64,000 nt of DNA from Lota lota (lineage: Eukaryota > Chordata > Actinopteri > Gadiformes > Lotidae): positions 389,501-453,500 of the forward strand of contig JACYXH010000228.1 in NCBI GenBank assembly GCA_026745465.1, written 5' to 3'. The notes beneath the pieces were generated by a model. The model had not been told where the DNA came from and ran no database searches. It was given only the letters and a program-made list of their open reading frames with translations. Made by a program: the position numbers and the translations under genes. Shown here one piece after another: positions 55,928-64,000 of the stretch (the first letter of the stretch is position 1; the number at the start of each line of letters is the position of its first letter).

Positions 55928-58733
55928 TCCTGGCACTTCTTCAGCACCCATAGAGGTGCTCCCGAGGGTTTAACACCCTTGGGTGTGGCTGTACGCCCCC
56001 CCACCCACCCTCATGCGTCACAGCTCAAGGTCTTACTCTGAATCAAGGTCATGAGAAGCGGGGGAGTGAGAGAGATAGAGGGGGAGAGAAACCCAGGGCC
56101 AGGGTCCTGAGGCGGGGAGAGGGGGGGGGGGGGGGGGAGTTAGTACGTGCTCTCCTCACCCATCGCTGGAGGGGCCTGAGCTCGCAGCATGACAAGCATT
56201 AAAGTAGGTGACTGGACAAGCTGGTAACGTGTTCTCTCTCTCTCTCTCTCTCTCGGAGGGGAGAGCAGCTAGCTCGGGGCTGTCAGCAGAGGAGCACATC
56301 TGGCAGCGCCACGCACAAAAAGGTCAGCTTAGCACATTCTGGTCTGTCAGCAGGACCAGGCGGAGCCACGCCACCCGTGATATTAACAGCATGCCAGGCC
56401 CCATGTGAGAGCGGGGCCAGAGAGCCCAAGGGTGCGGTGATGCCGAAAGGTTAGCAGCCATTGGGGGGGGGGGGGGGATATAAAGTAGCCGGGAGAACAG
56501 TGGGGGTGCTGACGAAGGTCCAGGGAGTCTGGTCATGTTGTGAGTTTTTGGTGCGACTGGGTTGTTGTTTTTTTGCCGGTCAGTGCGCGGCGGCTGGAGG
56601 GAGCTTCCACAGCCTCCTGGTTTCCACAGCAACACTGTGAAATCCGTGAAGACACAGACGTCATTTTCCACCGGATGTAATTTTCGCTTAGTGCTTAGTT
56701 CACCCCCAGTCCATGGCTTTGTGCTCTCGTCTCGGCTCGTTGTTACTCTGCCTCGCGTCCTTTTCCTCTCTTTCTTTCTTCTTGTTCTTTTCCTTTTCTC
56801 TGCCCGTATTCACTGTCTCTTCTTACTCCATCTTCATCTCTCCGTCCGTATCTCTCCGTCACTGTATCACTGGCTGGGTCTCTTTCTTTGTGTGTGTGTC
56901 TGTCTCCTTTCTGTCACACTCCAATTTTCTCAGTCGCTGTCTCTCATTCCCACGATCTCTCTCTCTTTCTCTCTCCCCCCATCTCCCCCCTCTCTCCCCA
57001 TCTCACCACAGTGCAGGCCCCGTTGGGAGGAATCTGGGGCACAAAATCAATTTTCTCTGTCGCCTGTCCAGCTCACCACCCGTCCTCCACCAGACATAAT
57101 TCCATCCCTCCGTGACCCCCCCCCCCCCCCCTCCCCTCGATTCCGGAGAACTAGCCCCCCTCCCTCCTCCTCCCCAATATAACTTTCTGTCACCCTGCCC
57201 CCTCTCAGGAGGGCATTAGTCACGGAAATGACTTCTTTCAACAATCACAGGACCAACGTTTTAAAATAGAGGAGGATGAATGTTCTTTTCAATACATAGG
57301 GTCTGCATGACAGCTTCCTGTCCGTCACCTACACACAGTGGCTGTACCTCCACAATGTGAACTGTGAGGACAGGTAAAACATGGATGTTGCAACTGTGCT
57401 TAATGCAATTTAATAATAATATTAATAATAATAGTTGCTGGTTATTAATACTTTTTATGTCAAATGCTTTGTTTTGAAACCCCACGTCCTCTCATTACCT
57501 AACTAAAGTGTATTTAGTCACGCCAGCCAGGGCTGTCCACTCCTCATTAAAAAGCTTTTGTGGCGTTTATTTTGGCAGATATTTTCTTTTAGTTTATAAT
57601 GAAAATATACGCCCTTGGGAATATTTTTATATTCAAATACCGTACATCGCTAGGCAGAGATGTAAAAACAAAAACAAATACAAAAACCCACAGAGAACAA
57701 CAAGCATCCTTTCCAATATGTTTTAGTCAGTACCACGCTTGATGAAAGAAAACATACAGTCGAGCAGCTTTGGTCCAGACAGAGGCACACGCAGTGCGTT
57801 TCCTCGGTGTAATGCCACACAGATGATGAGCAGGGTGACGAGGTTAGAAAAAAGATGCTAGCGGTGAAGTGGTACAGCGGCATGTCTAACACCCAAAGCA
57901 TGGCATGACTATTCGATGACCCCTAACAGCTGAACCCTGGTAGGACGGACCCCGCTATGGCGTTGGGGAGGTCATTAAGAGTTCTGGTATCCATAGCAAC
58001 GCCTTGTTTACAGAGCAAAGGAGGAAAAGAATTCGAAGGATACATGCGACGAGGGTGGAACGACACAGGTGTGACCAGATGGACGGGTGAGGAATCTAAA
58101 AGCTAAGGGAAATCACGACACAAACGTTATCTTCCAGACTACCATTATACTATGAATGTATTTATTTTGCGTCTGCCTGGCTTTGCTTCAACATCCACAG
58201 CTGGGGAAACCTTTTTGGAATAGTCTCAAACCCAAAACCTCCGAACCTCCAAAGTAAAAGACATGACGGTGGTCCTTGTTTAGAACATGATTTGTTTCAT
58301 CATCATCCAGAACCGTATCCAGTATTTGGACTCCTGCAAAACCGAAGCTCTGGGGGCCCCCAGGAGCTGTGAGGCCCCGTCGCCCCCTCTCGACCCCACA
58401 CATATCCTGCTGTTCAAACAGCCTCTCCACCCCCCCGTCTCTGCTAAATGTTGCCATTAGCATTTTGGCATTTCCACTGTTTGTTCCTTTTGTGTTCGAT
58501 CCGTGTTGTAAGACCCTGCCAGGGGGAGGGAGGGGGGGATATTTTCAGAACTGTAAAAAACTTTGAGTGAGTTTGTGTTTTTCACTCTGAAATAGTCTGC
58601 ACACCTGGGCAAAGATAGAAGAGAATAGAGGAACTGATCCAATACCACACGGCAGAATGTTTGGATTTAGCCAAACACCATTGCTGAATTCTCTCAACAC
58701 ACTGCCTGTCTGGGTGCTTACATAATGAGGAGA

Positions 58734-59042
58734 GGAGGAGGAGGAGGTGGTGGTGGTGGTGGTGGTGGTGGATGAAGAGGAAGAGGAAGAGGAAGAGGAG
58801 GGGGAAGACAAGGGAGGAAGAGGAGGAGGAGGGGGCGGAAGAGAAAGAGGAGGAGCGGGAAGAGTAGGAGGAGGAGCAGGAAGAAGAGGAGGAGGAGTAG
58901 CAGGAGGAGGAGGAGGAGTAGCAGGAAGAGGAGGGGGAAGAGGAGGAGGAAGGAGAAGTGGAGAAGTAGCAGGAAGAGGATGATGAGGTGGGGGAAGAGG
59001 AAGAGGAGTAGGAAGAGGAAGAGGAGAAGGAAAGGGAGGAGG
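58734..59042. repeat. Purine-only tract (GGA/GAA/GTG rich), about 300 bases
   Basis: Almost pure purine strand of GGA, GAA and AGGAGGAGTAGCAGG units with few pyrimidines. Triplex (H-DNA) potential. The Pro-rich and Glu/Gly-rich frames across it are by-products. Confidence 0.9.
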
Positions 59043-59287
59043 GGTCAGAACCTCACTTTTCACTGATCTCATTACATGCTGTGGCATTTCATTAAACAAG
59101 GGCCGTTCAGGGCGTCATTATCTCTCCCCACCCAACTCCCCATCACAAGGAGTGCAGCCTGTCATGCTGAGAGTCCCTTGGAGACTGAAAAAAATCACAC
59201 ACACGCACAGTATATCTGTACGTATGTGTGCTAGGTGTCAGGCGTCTTGATCTTTAAAATCCCCCCGGTTTCTCCAATCAGGCTAAA

Positions 59288-59580
59288 GGGCCCCTATCTT
59301 AGCACCAGGTGTGAGTGTGATTAGCCATCACAAGCCGCTTCGAAATCTGCCCTGCCCTGGGAAATGGTGACATCGCAAAGTGAGAGTGTCCACCTAAATG
59401 TATGATGGATAGAAAAAGCCTACCAGTTGGGTACAGTCCACTGGTAGACTGATCCATCCATCATACTGTGTCCATCGGGGTGGACACCCCCACTTGTGAT
59501 GTCACTATGCCACAGGGCAGGGCAGATGTTGAAATGGCTTATAGTGGCTAATCACACTCCCACCAGGTGGTAAAATACCC
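59288..59580. mobile_element. Foldback MITE with arms of about 105 bases
   Basis: The left arm (about 59288-59394, with GTGAGTGTGATTAGCCATCA, AATCTGCCCTGCCCTG and GTGTCCACC) is the imperfect reverse complement of the right arm (about 59476-59580). The right arm, read backwards, gives GGGAGTGTGATTAGCCACTA, CATCTGCCCTGCCCTG and GTGTCCACC. The spacer is about 80 bases. No coding capacity. A half copy sits at 3590-3714. Confidence 0.8.
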
Positions 59581-60003
59581 ATTCACTATGATTGGTGCGG
59601 TAAATGTGCTGCTCCAGGGAGGCCGGGCTCAGAAGAAGTAGATTTTCTCCCACAGGAGGAGGGAGGAGTTGAGTCCTGTGTGTGCGATATGAAGGAGGGG
59701 GGAAAGAAAAAACCTGAACCGTCACCCAAACCACTCCTCCGACCCGAATCCCCACTTTCATCCTGCGCTAAAAGCACTCCTGACAGGGAGCGAAGAACCA
59801 TGTCCCACGCAGGTGAACCAGCCATACCCTCTCCAGAATGAGAGAGAGAGGAGAGAGGAGAGAGACCCATGTTGTGAAGTGTGTGTGATCAGAGTGTGGG
59901 TGGTGGGGGGGTTCCTTTATAATTAACTCAATTACATCGAGCTGCGCCACTTTAATGAACGGCTGAACGTTGACCGTGGCTCTTAGTTATTCATGTGTTC
60001 TCA

Positions 60004-60143
<140 letters not shown>

Positions 60144-60504
60144 AGGATCCCTTACATAAACCACTGCATAACACCACGTACCCACAGAAAACGCACTGGG
60201 TGACCTCTATGAATACGGAGAAACACCCTATTGAACGGGTGACAAAGTAACCTGCCAAATTGCTCGTTTGAAGCCAAAGAGTCGGGACGTGTTCTTTTTC
60301 CCCCGTTCGGTCGACTGACCGTTTGCTCCTTGCTATCACGTTTGGACTGAGGTTACATCTGCCGCCGGTGAGAATAATAAGAGGGGTCTTTGATGTTCCA
60401 GCTCTCTGAGTGGGTCGGCTTCCATCACGCCAGTCATCGCTCTGCACACTGCCCCCCTCCCTGGTCACTCTTTGGGAGGCAAATAGCATGTTTTCAATGT
60501 GGTG

Positions 60505-60548
60505 TGTGTGCGTGCGTGCGTGCGTGCGTGCGTGCGTATACATGCGCG

Positions 60549-60621
<73 letters not shown>
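60505..60621. repeat. (TGCG)n and (TG)n compound microsatellite
   Basis: Seven or so GTGC/TGCG tetramers at 60508-60536, then about 34 TG units to 60621. Confidence 0.95.
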
Positions 60622-60623
<2 letters not shown>

Positions 60624-61923
60624 CTGCAACCCGTAAATGTACAGTGCACCAGCACTTTCACTCTATTTCCAACGAGTAAAGAGGTTCAAATGGAAGCGTC
60701 CAACAGGGCCACTGGCCATCGTACACGAAAAGTGCATCATATTTCATACGCAGGGCACGTTGCCTCCGACAACGTTGATCGTCCTGTTGATCACCCGAAT
60801 GGCCGACGCTTCACAATCTCCGGCCACCCACTTGCTATCCGTCTCGCCGTCTCCCACTACCAGGACACGCACATTCATCTCTCTCTGCTATTAGCTTCCT
60901 CAGAAGAGCCTATACAAATGTCCTCCCCCCCCCCCCCTCCATTATCAATGCAGAGTGATGTGTGAGTCATTGAGCTCTTCTCGTCTACTTTGTTCTGCAG
61001 ATCACCGGGTCCATGTGGCAGGTCGGGTCATGTCTCGAGACACGGAGCAAATGCCTTGTGAGACCACCCAGCTATTTGAGTTTTGTGTTTTGAAATGAAA
61101 ATCTTGCCTTGCCTTGGCTGGGCAGCCGTTGATTGCCGCATGTGGGCGTGGCCTTACGTTGTTTGAAAAACTGCATACAAACAATCAGTGTGTATGCCTC
61201 TTACACCGGGGTGGGCACTGCTGGTTCAATGTTAAACAACTAACTTTGACTCTGTACTGTCACTTCAAGTCAGTCACTTTGAACCTATTTGTTAACCCAT
61301 TTATCACATCCAGAAGACCTGTGCAATATGCCTGCAATAACTTTACTCACTTTAGAGTAACTTACTCTACCATCAGTTATGTACATATATTTTTTATTTT
61401 ATATACATACATACATTCTGTTTTTGGTTAGATGCATACGTTATCCATAAATGACATTTCTATTTCTGCTGCGTTTTGTGTTTTTATTGCTAGTTGTGTT
61501 CATTCCATTCCACTTTGACATTTAGTTCGAGTAAATGTAAGACACAATTTCCTCCGTCATGAATGAAGTCATCTGTAACTGTAAGCAACGCGGCGTCTGT
61601 AACCGTTTTCAACGGAGAACGAGTTTGAATCTGCTGCTGATCTGCTGCTGGGTCGCCACACACGTTGCTAATGAGGCTTGGCTCCCAGATGGTCTGATAG
61701 TGGTGTCGAGGCTGGTGTTTGATAAGAGGGGGAGAACGGTCCGGTCTCTGTAGGTTGAACTCAGCAACCGGCAAATAACAACAAACCCAAATATTTACAA
61801 ATGACTGATTCGGAATGAATTGAATAAATTCTTCCTGTGTCTTTGTTGTATGGAAATGTTTTGGTAGCAAGGTCTCTCTGAGTCATCACAGATGGGCTGT
61901 GAGCACTATAACCTCTGAATAAA

Positions 61924-61981
<58 letters not shown>

Positions 61982-62065
61982 GAAGCAACGAGAGCAGAAA
62001 AGAAGCCTATTGTGATAATTCAGCAGTGGGCTTCAAAGAGGACCCAGGAGGCTCCGCTACACTCT

Positions 62066-62110
<45 letters not shown>
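61924..62110. repeat. Two (CA)n microsatellites
   Basis: CA runs at 61924-61979 and 62070-62110 separated by about 90 bases of unique sequence. Confidence 0.95.
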
Positions 62111-62111
<1 letters not shown>

Positions 62112-63540
62112 CACTCATAGTGATTCATTTCCTGTGTCAGTCACAGGGGGATTGTACTATTTCCTTTAGTAGAGTCTCCACTATTTACTCCAGCAATCCT
62201 CAAGCTGATTTGCAATTAGGGAATGCTGGTGGCTGTCATGTTTACCATCCAAGCAAAGGGATGATGGGACAGAGTTCCCGGGCTTCAGCCACGCCCTACT
62301 TCTCAGTTTAGCTCTAGTTCCATATCAGTGGGTAAGCCATGTGTCAGTCAATCATTTAGAGTCCTATCATTGGGTAGACAAGTTGTCCATCAAGTCAGTG
62401 GAATTACATCCGTATGGCCGGTCAGTTTTCCACGTCTTAGTGATTAGCCTTCATCACTGCTCTTGTGGTATTTGGGAGAATAGATTAATGAAAAAAATCA
62501 AGCTATTGATTAAGCTCTGTGGCGCTACCCGGTAGGTCTCCTTTGATCAACCGATCGGGCTCGAGCGACAGACCGCAGACCTGCGTATCACATTGGATTC
62601 AGCTCCTCTTTGAGAGAGACACACACACACACACGAAAGAGAGACTGAAATACTGAAACATAAATAGAGAGTGACAACCTTAATCACAGTTGAGTGGTTT
62701 AGCAGAGGGTTTTAATCAAAGAGACTCACAGTGAATTAGGCGATAGGTACCATGCTCAGAGATGCCTACACGTAGACTCCCTATGTGCAACAAAATGCTA
62801 ACCAGTGGATTCATTTGCGTACTCTCCTGTTTCCACTTCACACTAAAAGTTATAATTCACAAATAATCATACTAATTATACGCTGAATAAACTTCAATCA
62901 GCAATTCAGGCGCAGCATCACAAGCAAAGATGAAGCCAAGCAGGCAAACTGGCTGACGGCCTGCCATTGTGCAAATCCAATACATCAGGAGAGAGGGAAA
63001 CCCCAGACTGGAAGTGGAAACCAATTCAGTGTTTAGAAAAGGGAAGCAAGTCAAATTGTCTTGGTTAATATGCAGCCCTCATGCCTCTACAGTCTCATAT
63101 TCCATCACTGTTGGAAAGTGAGCCAGACGGGAGCCAACCAAAGTGCTCGTGGGGACTGGAGGTGATTACACACAGGGATGGTGGTGGTGGGGGTGGGGAG
63201 TCTGGAGTAGGAAGATGGAAATCTGTGTTCTTGACCCTTCAGTGCATGGCTCTCCATTGTTAAACAAATCAGAAGTAGGCCTCCCATTTGATCAGGCAAT
63301 TTCAGGCAAATATATATTGAATGAAACGCTGTTAAGTCATCTGGAATCAGTTCAAACTAAAGAGCTCTCTGGACATCAAGGACTGTTGGCAAAAGTTGTT
63401 TCCACCCCGTCTCTCTCTCTGGAGTGAACCAACATTGAAGACAGAAAAAAGACAGACAGAAATGAATGGCAGTCATACAGGAATAGTATATCCATCCACC
63501 ATTCAGCTATCCAAGCATGTTCTTTTTTTTGTCAGTATTT

Positions 63541-63542
<2 letters not shown>

Positions 63543-63580
<38 letters not shown>

Positions 63581-63761
63581 CCAGGGGTGAAACTCCACCA
63601 GTAATGGCCGTCATCACGATCATCATTTCCTGTCCCGCTCCACCACAATGGGAGCTCGTCCCTGTGGAGCCGTGTGGTCCGCAGGCCGGCGCTGACCGCC
63701 TGTATTCAGAGACCCCGGCGGTGGGTGTAACGGATGCTCCCCCCCCCCCCCCCCCCCCCCC
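63543..63761. repeat. (CA)n tract and poly-C (23)
   Basis: A CA run at 63543-63579 and a C23 homopolymer at 63739-63761, with unique GC-rich sequence between them. Confidence 0.9.
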
Positions 63762-64000
63762 TCCCTCCAGGAGTGTGTGCAGATGAGGGCTGAGGCCCAG
63801 CAACCGACACCTGTGGAGGAGGATGCAGTGGCAGCACTTAGGCTTTGTTTAGACGCTTCCATGGATTTACAATGAGCTGGTCGCCATGACAGCGCCCAGC
63901 AACAACCACATGTGTGCTAATGAGACACGTCTGATCAAAACAAAAACACAAGATGGGAAATTGGGAAGGGGAGGTGGGGGGTGAAGAAGGAGAGACAAGG

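Noticed and set aside
56562-57182. 206-codon plus-strand frame rich in Ser, Leu and Phe
   Set aside because: It is a pyrimidine-rich unique sequence without splice signals or family resemblance. The hydrophobic look comes from CT richness.
58545-59099. 184-codon Pro-rich minus-strand frame
   Set aside because: It is a translation of a purine-only simple repeat, with no other evidence of coding.

Overview
The window looks like a teleost nuclear chromosome. The genes have vertebrate exon-intron structure with GT-AG splice sites, and two proteins can be identified as Znf281 and Kcnj3 (GIRK1). Fish-type tRNA-derived SINEs, hAT-like MITEs and LINE 3' ends are scattered through it. The extreme density of CA/TG, CT/GA, TA and homopolymer G/C tracts is what is known for cod-like fishes (Gadiformes), so a gadid is my best guess. 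That guess rests on repeat texture and is inference.

Layout. (1) About 1-11.4 kb, minus strand: the 5' part of a gene for a secreted or membrane mucin-like glycoprotein. A small signal-peptide exon (11181-11130) is joined across a 9.2 kb intron to one 1578-base Thr/Pro/Asn-rich exon (1942-365) built of about 19 copies of a 22-residue unit. The gene continues off the left edge. (2) About 14-26.1 kb, minus strand: a complete znf281 gene with a non-coding first exon, six coding exons, four zinc fingers, 826 codons before the stop and a conserved C-terminus. (3) 26.1-30.7 kb: the divergent intergenic region, with a CTCF-like site. (4) 30.8-43.7 kb, plus strand: kcnj3 with three coding exons. Exon 1 carries both membrane helices and the TIGYG filter. 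Exon 3 carries the GIRK1-specific tail, expanded by Gly, Ser and Pro tracts and showing a reading-frame conflict near its end. (5) 43.7-64 kb: a gene-free stretch downstream of kcnj3, with microsatellites, a 2.1 kb minisatellite grown from SINE-derived sequence, a CTAG-rich minisatellite, a 0.84 kb hAT-like element and a foldback element.

The three genes have no evident joint function: a cell-surface or secreted mucin, a GC-box-binding transcription factor, and a G-protein-gated potassium channel. I see no CRISPR array, no bacterial-type operon, no retroviral element and no convincing new defence or mobile system. The items most worth checking are: the two-exon mucin model; the kcnj3 C-terminal frame conflict; the kcnj3 exon 3 acceptor, which sits behind a 170-base tract without any adenine; and the SINE-to-minisatellite expansion.
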